Below, piece after piece: positions 56,781-64,000 of a DNA stretch of 64,000 nucleotides. Below the pieces are notes generated by a model, which had not been told where the DNA came from, made no database searches, and saw nothing but the letters and a program-made list of their open reading frames with translations. The position numbers were made by a program, and so were the translations under genes. Within the stretch, counting starts at the first letter, position 1; each line of letters opens with the position of its first letter. The DNA comes from an uncultured Lacinutrix sp. (GTDB lineage Bacteria > Bacteroidota > Bacteroidia > Flavobacteriales > Flavobacteriaceae): contig NZ_CANMRQ010000012.1 in NCBI RefSeq assembly GCF_947500325.1, positions 43,465 to 107,464 of the forward strand, written 5' to 3'.

Positions 56781-57706
56781 TATTTAGTAGATGTTTTTTG
56801 TTTGTAAATAAACATAAAATAAATTCCAATAATAATAAAAGGAATGCTTAGCCATTGGCCAGTATTTAAAAGCCAATCTGCTCTTTCAATATTTTGGGCT
56901 TCCTTTACAAATTCCACAAAGAATCTAACAGTCCATAGTAGTACTAAAAACAAACCAAACAAAAAACCTGGTTGATTTCCTTTATCAGTTTTTAAATAAA
57001 AATAAAGGAGAATAAGAAAAACAAAAATATAAGAAAATGATTCATATAATTGTGCAGGATGTCTATACGGTACAGCTTCTAAGAGGTTTTGGAATTGAGG
57101 GTTATTGGTTACTGCTTGATATGCTTCTTTGTAGTCTTTTATACCTGTTAAACGAGTAATAGTATTTTTACTATATTCTTCTTGAATAAAGCGAACACCA
57201 AAAGAAGAATCTGTAACTTTTCCTATAATTTCTGAATTAATAAAATTACCAAATCTAATAAAAACGGCACCTGAAGCAACAGTAATAACAACACGATCTA
57301 AAATCCACATTAAAGATTTGTATTTGTATTTTTTACGGTATAAATAGAGTGCTATAATAATACCTATAGCAGCACCATGGCTAGCTAAACCTTGAAATCC
57401 AGTAAATTCAAAGCCTCCTTTAAATTTAAAAGGAAGAAAGATGCTAAAAAAGTCTTGAGTAATTAATTCAGATTGATAAAAAAGCACATGACCTAAACGG
57501 GCACCTAACATAGTTGCTAAAACTGTATATATAAAAAGAGGATCTAGATATTCTACGTCTACTTTTTCTCTTTTAAAAATACGTTTCATGATATTCCAGC
57601 CTATAACAAAAGCTATAACCCACATTAAACTGTAAAAATGAATTTTGAAATTTCCAACGATATCAAATCCTGTTATCGGATTCCAATCGAACTGTAGTAA
57701 ATACAT
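56780..57706 (-). CDS. lgt: Prolipoprotein diacylglyceryl transferase
   Basis: Lgt adds diacylglycerol to the lipobox cysteine of prolipoproteins at the inner membrane. The 308-residue protein has seven or so membrane helices and the family signature RFGNFINSEIIGKVTDSSFG with conserved Arg and Asn. It also has GARLGHVLFYQ, EFTGFQGLASHGAAIG, and the RHPAQLYESFSYI segment. The insertion between helices near residue 170 (ITRLTGIKDYKEAYQAV) is as in flavobacterial Lgt. It is followed with one-base overlap by the DUF192 lipoprotein gene. Confidence 0.93.
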   Translation of the reverse strand: MYLLQFDWNPITGFDIVGNFKIHFYSLMWVIAFVIGWNIMKRIFKREKVDVEYLDPLFIYTVLATMLGARLGHVLFYQSELITQDFFSIFLPFKFKGGFEFTGFQGLASHGAAIGIIIALYLYRKKYKYKSLMWILDRVVITVASGAVFIRFGNFINSEIIGKVTDSSFGVRFIQEEYSKNTITRLTGIKDYKEAYQAVTNNPQFQNLLEAVPYRHPAQLYESFSYIFVFLILLYFYLKTDKGNQPGFLFGLFLVLLWTVRFFVEFVKEAQNIERADWLLNTGQWLSIPFIIIGIYFMFIYKQKTSTK

Positions 57707-57780
57707 AGATTTTTTTTTATGATTGTAAATATAATATTTATACTGAATTTAATTCAGTTTATAACAAATCATTAATACAA

Positions 57781-57828
57781 TTATTCTTCTTTATAAGGAA
57801 CAGGATCGTGACCTTTTCCTTCCCAAAG
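57781..57828 (-). pseudogene. Fragment of a second yidD 3' end
   Basis: The minus strand encodes LWEGKGHDPVPYKEE then stop, matching the last residues [17 protein letters not shown] of the intact yidD about 65 bp away. Only about 15 codons remain. It lies after the yidD terminator and before lgt, so it looks like a decayed duplicate. Confidence 0.65.
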
Positions 57829-57840
57829 CGTCAGAACGTT

Positions 57841-57866
57841 AAAAAAAAATGTGCGGTGTACATTTT
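57841..57866 (-). terminator. Terminator of yidD
   Basis: On the minus strand AAAAATGT (57866-57859) pairs with ACATTTTT (57851-57844) around a 7-nt loop, followed by T residues. Confidence 0.6.
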
Positions 57867-57893
57867 TAGTGAATGAGCGAGCTGGTGTGTTGG

Positions 57894-58130
57894 CTAGTTG
57901 TCATCCTTGTCAGGAACAGGATCGTAACCTTTTCCTCCCCAAGGATGACAACTAAAAATCCTTTTTACAGCTAATTTTCCGCCTTTAAGTAGTCCGTGTT
58001 TTTGTAAAGCTTCTTTAGTATAATGAGAGCAAGTTGGTTGGTAACGACAAGTTGCGGGCGTAAATGGAGATATTAAAGTTTGATATACTTTAATAATAAA
58101 TAAAAACGGTGCAATTAAAATATGCTTCAC
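57894..58130 (-). CDS. yidD: Membrane protein insertion efficiency factor YidD
   Basis: This 78-residue peripheral inner-membrane protein supports YidC-dependent insertion. It shows the family core [40 protein letters not shown] and [17 protein letters not shown], with the three conserved Cys. It lies 46 bp after cysS on the same strand. A fragment of a second copy remains downstream. It is not next to yidC or rnpA, as it often is elsewhere. Confidence 0.93.
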   Translation of the reverse strand: MKHILIAPFLFIIKVYQTLISPFTPATCRYQPTCSHYTKEALQKHGLLKGGKLAVKRIFSCHPWGGKGYDPVPDKDDN

Positions 58131-58176
58131 TTTATTTTATTATAGCATCAACATATAAGTTAATGTTTATTATGCA

Positions 58177-59661
58177 TTAATTGGTTGAAAAAGTTGTGCC
58201 GTCTCTTCCATCATTAAGTTGAATACCAACAGCTGCTAATTCATCACGTATTTTATCAGACAATGCGAAATCTTTATTTACTCTTGCTTCTTTTCTTAAT
58301 GCAATAAGTAATTCAACAGCTCCAGTTAATTTATCAGTTCCAGATGCATTATCTTCAGAAGTCTTTTTTAGTCCCAAGATATCAAATACAAAAGTAGAGA
58401 TGGTTTCTTTTAATAACTTTAAATCATCAGCAGTAATTGTTGCTCTTGTTTCTTTGATTGCATTAATATGGGTTACAACTTCAAATAAATTTGCTATTAA
58501 AATAGGAGTGTTAAAATCGTCATTCATTGCATTATAGCAATTCTGTTTCCATTTTTTTATATCAAAAGAACTGTTATTAGAAGTTTTTAAACTTTCTAAA
58601 TCATCAACAGCATTCATTAAACGGTTAAAACCCTTTTCGCTTGCTAGTAGACCAGCATCAGTTAAATCTAAAACACTTCGGTAGGCAGATTGCATCATGA
58701 AGAATCTAATAACACTTGGGCTGTATCCTTTAGACATGATGTCGTTTTTACCAGAAAGTAACTCAGCAGGATTAATAATATTACCTGTAGACTTACTCAT
58801 TCTTGCGCCATTAAGTTCTAACATATTGGCATGCATCCAATAATTTACAGGAGCTTGACCTTTTGCAGCTTGATTTTGCGCTATTTCACACTCGTGATGT
58901 GGGAATTTTAAATCCATTCCTCCACCATGAATATCAAATTGCTCTCCTAAATATTTAGTACTCATAGCTGTACATTCTAAATGCCAGCCAGGGAATCCAT
59001 CACTCCAAGGAGAAGGCCAGCGCATAATATGAGTTGGTTCTGCTTTTTTCCATAGTGCAAAATCTTGAGGGTTTCTTTTGTCACTCTGCCCATCTAATGC
59101 ACGTGTATTGTGAATTAAATCTTCTAGCTTACGCTTACTTAATATACCATAGTCGTTGGTCTCATTGTATTTATGTACATCAAAATAAACTGAACCATTT
59201 ACCTCGTAAGCAAACCCGTTGTCAATAATTTTACTTATTAATTCTATTTGCTCAATAATATGACCTGTTGCTGTTGGCTCAATACTTGGTGGTAAAAAAT
59301 TGAACTTGTCTAAAACATTATGGAAATCAACAGTATAACGCTGTACAATTTCCATTGGCTCAATCTCTTCTAATCTTGCTTTTTTAGTAATCTTATCTTC
59401 ACCAACATCTGCATCATTCTCTAAATGACCAGCATCTGTAATATTTCGTACATATCTAACTTTATAACCTAAATGTTTAAGGTAGCGAAAAACCATGTCG
59501 AAAGACATAAATGTCCTTACATTACCTAAATGCACATTACTGTATACTGTTGGTCCACAAACATACATGCCAATATAACCACTGTTTATAGGTTTAAAGG
59601 TTTCTTTTTTTCCGGTTAAAGAATTATATATGTTTATATGCTGATTTTGATAAAGCTGCAT
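58177..59661 (-). CDS. cysS: Cysteinyl-tRNA synthetase
   Basis: This class I synthetase charges tRNA-Cys with cysteine. The 494-residue protein shows the zinc/Cys region [20 protein letters not shown] with HLGN as the HIGH motif, [20 protein letters not shown] with the second zinc-binding segment, [17 protein letters not shown], and RMSKSTGN as the KMSKS motif. A C-terminal helical tRNA-binding domain follows ([20 protein letters not shown]). The length is normal. It is the second gene after folE in the minus-strand block folE - cysS - yidD - lgt. Confidence 0.97.
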   Translation of the reverse strand: MQLYQNQHINIYNSLTGKKETFKPINSGYIGMYVCGPTVYSNVHLGNVRTFMSFDMVFRYLKHLGYKVRYVRNITDAGHLENDADVGEDKITKKARLEEIEPMEIVQRYTVDFHNVLDKFNFLPPSIEPTATGHIIEQIELISKIIDNGFAYEVNGSVYFDVHKYNETNDYGILSKRKLEDLIHNTRALDGQSDKRNPQDFALWKKAEPTHIMRWPSPWSDGFPGWHLECTAMSTKYLGEQFDIHGGGMDLKFPHHECEIAQNQAAKGQAPVNYWMHANMLELNGARMSKSTGNIINPAELLSGKNDIMSKGYSPSVIRFFMMQSAYRSVLDLTDAGLLASEKGFNRLMNAVDDLESLKTSNNSSFDIKKWKQNCYNAMNDDFNTPILIANLFEVVTHINAIKETRATITADDLKLLKETISTFVFDILGLKKTSEDNASGTDKLTGAVELLIALRKEARVNKDFALSDKIRDELAAVGIQLNDGRDGTTFSTN

Positions 59662-59718
59662 TGCGATTGTTTGTAAAGATTAAAAATGATTGATTATTAA
59701 AAGATGAAAGCTAAATTG

Positions 59719-60396
59719 TTAAAATTTAGTGTCTAGTTTTATGTAATCTAAAAACTCACGTTTAGTTTCTTTGTTTTTAAATTGCCCGCCAAATTCAGAA
59801 GTAACAGTACTACTTTCAATATCACGTATTCCTCTAGAATTGACGCATAAATGTTTAGCGTCTATAACGCAGGCAACATCTTCAGTATTTAATACTTCTT
59901 GAAGTTCTTTAACAACTTGAATGGTTAAGCGTTCTTGTACTTGTGGGCGCTTTGCAAAATAATCTACAATACGATTCATTTTAGATAAACCTACTACTGT
60001 TCCATTAGAAATATAAGCGATATGAGCTTTCCCTACAATAGGCAGTAAATGGTGCTCACATGTAGAATATACAGTGATGTTTTTTTCAACTAACATTTCA
60101 CCATATTTGTACTTATTATCAAAAGTTGAAGCACTTGGTTTTTTATTAGGGTCTAAGCCTCCAAAAATTTCATTAACGAACATTTTTGCTACACGTTTAG
60201 GTGTACCACTAAGACTATCATCAGTTAGGTCTAGACCTAAAGTTTCCATGATGTTTTTCACATCTTTTTTTATGCTTTCAATTTTTTCTTTGTCAGAAAG
60301 CTTAAAAGCGTCAGATTTCATAGGGGTTTCAGTAGATGTGCCTACATGGTTTTCACCTAAATCATCGTAATTTTTTGTGGAATTTTCAATTTTCAT
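59719..60396 (-). CDS. folE: GTP cyclohydrolase I
   Basis: FolE converts GTP to 7,8-dihydroneopterin triphosphate for folate synthesis. The 225-residue protein has a polar N-terminal extension, then FVNEIFGGLDPNKKPSAS and the zinc Cys/His segment YSTCEHHLLPIVGKAHIAYI. The substrate segment GLSKMNRIVDYFAKRPQVQE and the second zinc segment CVIDAKHLCVNSRGI follow. This is type IA. A TATCTTTG box lies upstream on its strand, and a divergent gene starts 162 bp away. Confidence 0.96.
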   Translation of the reverse strand: MKIENSTKNYDDLGENHVGTSTETPMKSDAFKLSDKEKIESIKKDVKNIMETLGLDLTDDSLSGTPKRVAKMFVNEIFGGLDPNKKPSASTFDNKYKYGEMLVEKNITVYSTCEHHLLPIVGKAHIAYISNGTVVGLSKMNRIVDYFAKRPQVQERLTIQVVKELQEVLNTEDVACVIDAKHLCVNSRGIRDIESSTVTSEFGGQFKNKETKREFLDYIKLDTKF

Positions 60397-60420
60397 TTAT
60401 TCAAAAAAAGCATTAGTCTG

Positions 60421-60428
60421 CAAAGATA
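60421..60428 (-). promoter_or_regulatory. -7 box for folE
   Basis: On the minus strand this reads TATCTTTG, an exact TAnnTTTG match, 24 bp upstream of the folE start codon. Confidence 0.5.
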
Positions 60429-60557
60429 AGTAATAAAAAAATTAGAGCGCTTAGGTAGGAGTTTTTTAATTTCAACTGTTTTATTAGTAAGTTAACTTAT
60501 CGTTAACAAAAGTTAATTCTTTTTTTCTATTTTTAGAAACTTAAATCAACACGTAAA

Positions 60558-61028
60558 ATGAAATTAAAATTACTCTACATGTTTGCTTTGGTATTTACAT
60601 TTAGTATATATAATGTAACTGCACAGTCGCAAATAAAACAAATTCAAAAAACGGTAAAATATAAGGACAATGTAAATGCTCCTTTAACAGCTAAAGAGTT
60701 AGCAAACTTAAAAGAAGTGTATGCAGACAAATTAGAAGAATATGTTTTAAATAGACCAGAGTATCTAACATATATGAAGCATTTATTAAGAAATAGAATT
60801 GAAATTGTAAATAAAGCAGATTTAATTAAGCATAAAGACAAGTATGAGCTTTTAAGTGAAGTAGGCTTGTTTAATAATTACAATAGTAATTTAACTATGG
60901 ATACAGGATATAATCCGGAAACTTTTAATGTCTTAAAATATAATGTAAGATACCATGGAAATGGAGCTAGTATATATAGGATTGATAATACCAATTATTT
61001 CATAATTATTAAATCACAACATCAATAA
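60558..61028 (+). CDS. Secreted protein of unknown function, upstream of a large surface protein gene
   Basis: This 156-residue protein has a signal peptide ending YNVTAQ. The mature part is charged, with KYKDNVNAPLTAKELANLKE, LRNRIEIVNKADLIKHKDKY and ETFNVLKYNVRYHGNGASIY, and no recognised family. It lies only 11 bp before the 61040 gene on the same strand, so the two are almost certainly cotranscribed. It could be a partner or chaperone-like helper of the large surface protein, but that rests on position alone. Confidence 0.65.
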   Translation: MKLKLLYMFALVFTFSIYNVTAQSQIKQIQKTVKYKDNVNAPLTAKELANLKEVYADKLEEYVLNRPEYLTYMKHLLRNRIEIVNKADLIKHKDKYELLSEVGLFNNYNSNLTMDTGYNPETFNVLKYNVRYHGNGASIYRIDNTNYFIIIKSQHQ

Positions 61029-61039
61029 AAAATACAACA

Positions 61040-64000
61040 ATGAAAAGGTTTACATTATTAATTTCATTTTTATTTATATCAACTGTTGCATTATCTCAAG
61101 ATGTTTTGATGCAAAATGGCACTATTAATCAATGTTCTGGGACTTTTTTAGATTCTGGAGGAGCAGGGAATTATGGTAGTAATGAGAGTTTTACATTAAC
61201 GATATGTCCAGATGTACCAGGTAATATGGTGCAATTAAATTTTACTCAGTTTAGTACACAGACTAATAGTGATGTTATGATGATTTATAACAGTACAATG
61301 GCAGATGCTGCAGTTATTCTAGGTACTTATTCTGGTGGCGGAGCTGCTAATAATCCTGGTTTCGTAACGGCTACACCTGTTGCTAATCCTTCAGGTTGTT
61401 TAACAATTGTGTTTACTTCAGATGCTTCTGCAACTACTACAGGTTGGGAAGCGGCTATATCATGTTCAGAACCATGTCAAGATATTACAGCTCAAATAGA
61501 TTCAACAACACCTGCTATAAGTGCAGATGGTTCTATTAAAGTTTGTCAAGGTGATGATATTACTTTTAATGGTGGAGGAACATTTTCTGTGGATCCTACA
61601 GGGGCAACTTACGAATGGGATTTTGGAGACGGAACTACAGGTACTGGACAAACAGTTACTCATAATTATCCTAACGAAGGTGTGTATTTAGTTAATTTAA
61701 CAATAACTGATGATAACACTTCTAATGCTCCCACTATGTGCTCTAGTACAAATTTTATAGACCAAATAGTACAAGTAGGAACAGATCCTAGTTTTCTCCT
61801 TCAAGCAGCTAATTCAACTTTATGTTTTGGAGAGTCGACAGATATTATTGGAGGTGTAATGCCTACTGAATTTATTTTTGATTGTACACCAGCCTCTGGT
61901 TCGCAAACGGCTTTACCAGATGGTAGTGGAGTGAGTTATGCTTCTAGTGCTATTGTAGAAAATTGCTATGCTGATACAGAGGTAATTGTATCAGGAAATC
62001 AAGTCGCTTCTGTTTGTCTCAATATAGAACACTCATATGCTGGTGATTTAGATATCTTTTTAACGAGTCCAAATGGAGTCCAAGTACAACTTTTTGCCCA
62101 AGCAGGTGGTGGTACTTATATGGGTGGAGCAGATAATAATGATAATGGCGTACCTGGTGTTGGTGCAGATTATTGTTTTTCAACTACAGGCGCAACAATA
62201 TTAGCTAACGCACCAACAATTACTGCTGGTTCAAATCCGCCTAATGCTTCTTATACACCTGGTACTTATTTACCTATAGGTAATTTTGATGATTTCATAG
62301 GAAGTCCTATTAATGGTGATTGGATAATTACAATAACTGATAATATTTTTGCTGATGATGGAACTATATTTTTCTGGAGTATTGAATTTGATCCAGCTTT
62401 ACAACCTCCATTGTTATCTTTTACTCCAGTAACAGTTACCGAAGGTTGGGATCCAGATCCAACAATTACGAATACAGTAGGGAATACAATAACAGTAGCA
62501 CCGCCTGCTGCAGGTCAATATTGTTACACTTATAGAACAACAGATGATTTTGGTTGTGAATATACTGAGCAAGTATGTATTGACGTATTGCCAGAAATTA
62601 TCACTGCTGCACCAGATAATTTGTTTTTATGTAATCCTGGTGCACCACCGTATATTTTTGACCTAACTCAGAATGATGCTGTAGTTACTGCTGCAGCTCC
62701 AAATCCTGGAGATTTAAATATCTCTTATTATGAGACTCAAATGGATGCGGATAATGAAACCAATCCTATACCAAATCCTAATGCCTATAGTTCTAGCGCA
62801 ATTTTAGGAACACCGCAAACAATCTTTATTAGAGTAGAGTATTTAACGTCAGATTGTTATGAGACTGAATCTTTCACATTAAATATAACATCGCAACCTA
62901 CAATTGATCCAGTAATGGATATGGAATTATGTGATGATGCTTCAAATGATGATACAGAACCTTTTGACTTAGAATCTCAATCTGCTACTATTTTAGGCGG
63001 TCAATCTGCTACAGATTATACCGTTACTTACCATTTAACTTTAGCTGAAGCAACTGCAGGAACTGGAGCATTAGTTAGTCTTTATAATAATATTGCTAAT
63101 CCTCAACCTATATTTGTTCGTGTACAATTAAATAATGATGCATCTTGTTTTAATGTAACAACAGATCCTTTAGGAGAATTCGACCTTATAGTAAATGAAA
63201 GAGATGATTCTAGTTTTACAGCAACACCTACTTGTGGAGGAGGTACTATTGTAATAACAGGAGATGCAGGTGGTATGTTTGCTTTTAATCCTTTACCAGG
63301 AGATGGAGCGACTATAGATGCTAATACAGGTACTATTGCTAATGGATCATCAGGAGCTACTTACACAGTAGAGTATACTACTGCAGGTATATGCCCAAGC
63401 ACAACTACTCAAGATGTTACAGTTATAACCACAGATGATTCTACATTTACAATGTTGCCAACATGTGATGGAGGGACTGTTGATACGGTAGTTACTCCTG
63501 GAGGAGCTTATACATTTAATCCTGCTCCAACAGACGCAGCTGTTATTGACCCTGCAACAGGTACAGTGACTGGTGGAACATCTGGAGCTACCTATACTGT
63601 TGAGTATACTACTACTGGAGCGTGTTCTGCAACAAGTTCTTTTAGTTTAACAGTTATTACAACTGATGATTCCACATTTACAATGATTCCTACATGTGAT
63701 GGTGGAACAGTAGATTCAGTAGTTACACCAGGCGGAACTTATGTATTTAATCCATTACCTACAGATGCTGCAATAATAGACGCTACTACAGGAACAATAA
63801 CCAATGGAACATCAGGAGCTTCTTATACTATAGATTATACTACTAATGGAACCTGCCCATCAACAAGTTCATTTACAGTAACAGTTAATATCACAAATGA
63901 TGCGAGTTTTACAATGCTACCAGCATGTGATGGTGGAACAGTAGATTCAGTAGTTACACCAGGTGGTGTTTATGCCTTTAATCCATTACCAACAGATACC
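61040..64000 (+). CDS. Large secreted CUB-PKD-P-domain repeat protein (3' end outside window)
   Basis: The ATG at 61040 opens 987 codons with no stop before the window ends. After a signal peptide ending STVALSQ come a CUB-like domain (GTFLDSGGAGNYGSNESFTL), a PKD domain near residue 190 (GATYEWDFGDGTTGTGQ) and a P-like domain near 330-455 (VCLNIEHSYAGDLDIFLTSP, GDWIITITDNIFADDGTIFF). A T9SS-associated repeat follows (LCDDASNDDTEPFDLES, VTYHLTLAEATAG). From about residue 720 there are 77-residue units (DDSTFTMLPTCDGGTVDTVV). It is paralogous to 51630-53672 but longer. A T9SS sorting domain is expected beyond the window. It is probably a surface adhesin. Confidence 0.8.
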   Translation, partial: MKRFTLLISFLFISTVALSQDVLMQNGTINQCSGTFLDSGGAGNYGSNESFTLTICPDVPGNMVQLNFTQFSTQTNSDVMMIYNSTMADAAVILGTYSGGGAANNPGFVTATPVANPSGCLTIVFTSDASATTTGWEAAISCSEPCQDITAQIDSTTPAISADGSIKVCQGDDITFNGGGTFSVDPTGATYEWDFGDGTTGTGQTVTHNYPNEGVYLVNLTITDDNTSNAPTMCSSTNFIDQIVQVGTDPSFLLQAANSTLCFGESTDIIGGVMPTEFIFDCTPASGSQTALPDGSGVSYASSAIVENCYADTEVIVSGNQVASVCLNIEHSYAGDLDIFLTSPNGVQVQLFAQAGGGTYMGGADNNDNGVPGVGADYCFSTTGATILANAPTITAGSNPPNASYTPGTYLPIGNFDDFIGSPINGDWIITITDNIFADDGTIFFWSIEFDPALQPPLLSFTPVTVTEGWDPDPTITNTVGNTITVAPPAAGQYCYTYRTTDDFGCEYTEQVCIDVLPEIITAAPDNLFLCNPGAPPYIFDLTQNDAVVTAAAPNPGDLNISYYETQMDADNETNPIPNPNAYSSSAILGTPQTIFIRVEYLTSDCYETESFTLNITSQPTIDPVMDMELCDDASNDDTEPFDLESQSATILGGQSATDYTVTYHLTLAEATAGTGALVSLYNNIANPQPIFVRVQLNNDASCFNVTTDPLGEFDLIVNERDDSSFTATPTCGGGTIVITGDAGGMFAFNPLPGDGATIDANTGTIANGSSGATYTVEYTTAGICPSTTTQDVTVITTDDSTFTMLPTCDGGTVDTVVTPGGAYTFNPAPTDAAVIDPATGTVTGGTSGATYTVEYTTTGACSATSSFSLTVITTDDSTFTMIPTCDGGTVDSVVTPGGTYVFNPLPTDAAIIDATTGTITNGTSGASYTIDYTTNGTCPSTSSFTVTVNITNDASFTMLPACDGGTVDSVVTPGGVYAFNPLPTDT
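63203..64000 (+). repeat. 231-bp (77-codon) tandem repeats in the surface protein gene
   Basis: GATGATT begins units at 63203, 63434 and 63665, and a further unit at 63896 runs out of the window. Spacing is exactly 231 bp each time. The last two units share long near-identical stretches (ATGTGATGGTGGAACAGTAG), so they are recent copies. Confidence 0.85.

Overview
The window is AT-rich DNA from a marine-type member of the Flavobacteriaceae (Bacteroidota). Evidence for this includes type IX secretion (T9SS) C-terminal sorting domains, ECF sigma / FecR / TonB-dependent receptor modules, a fused SecDF, -7 promoter boxes of the form TAnnTTTG, and many short lipoproteins and QxxT-type signal peptides. 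No rRNA, tRNA, CRISPR array or transposase was seen.

Layout. 1-4.4 kb: end of carA, then eno, gltA and a DDAH/arginine-deiminase-like gene, each closed by a hairpin terminator. 4.5-7.6 kb: a four-domain lipoprotein, an O-methyltransferase-like gene and an AraC regulator. 7.7-17.3 kb: two tandem copies of a cell-surface signalling module (TonB receptor, FecR anti-sigma, ECF sigma). The second copy also has a divergent acidic lipoprotein gene. 17.4-20.4 kb: ffh, folD and a membrane protein. 20.5-28.4 kb: accessory genes all on the minus strand, five of whose intergenic gaps hold related 70-140 bp imperfect palindromes, with partial copies in two more gaps; the layout resembles an integron cassette array without an integrase in view. 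28.4-36.9 kb: a nested inverted-repeat element, a LytTR regulator, rluF, a hydrolase, a cupin, a HerA-like ATPase, a RidA-like lipoprotein, queE and a T9SS cargo protein. 37-51 kb: asnB, a T9SS protein, a hybrid histidine kinase, gyrB, mdh and secDF. 51.6-64 kb: two paralogous CUB-PKD-P-domain surface proteins flank a housekeeping block (DUF192, lgt, yidD, cysS, folE). The second surface protein carries 231-bp tandem repeats and runs off the window.

The two most interesting signals are these. First, the sigma modules carry a shared 30-bp promoter-like element of the form TAGGA-N16-TGTnTTA. It lies before both fecR genes, before the lipoprotein gene, and once before nothing except a terminator. 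That fourth copy looks like the footprint of a deleted partner gene and could now make a short RNA of about 85 nt. Second, the repeat-separated array at 21.5-27.9 kb has six same-strand gene units and at least five related sites in one orientation, and may be an unrecognised cassette-type recombination system. One array gene is frameshifted exactly inside a 21-bp-arm quasi-palindrome. All functional calls rest on reading motifs and family resemblance; no database search was run.
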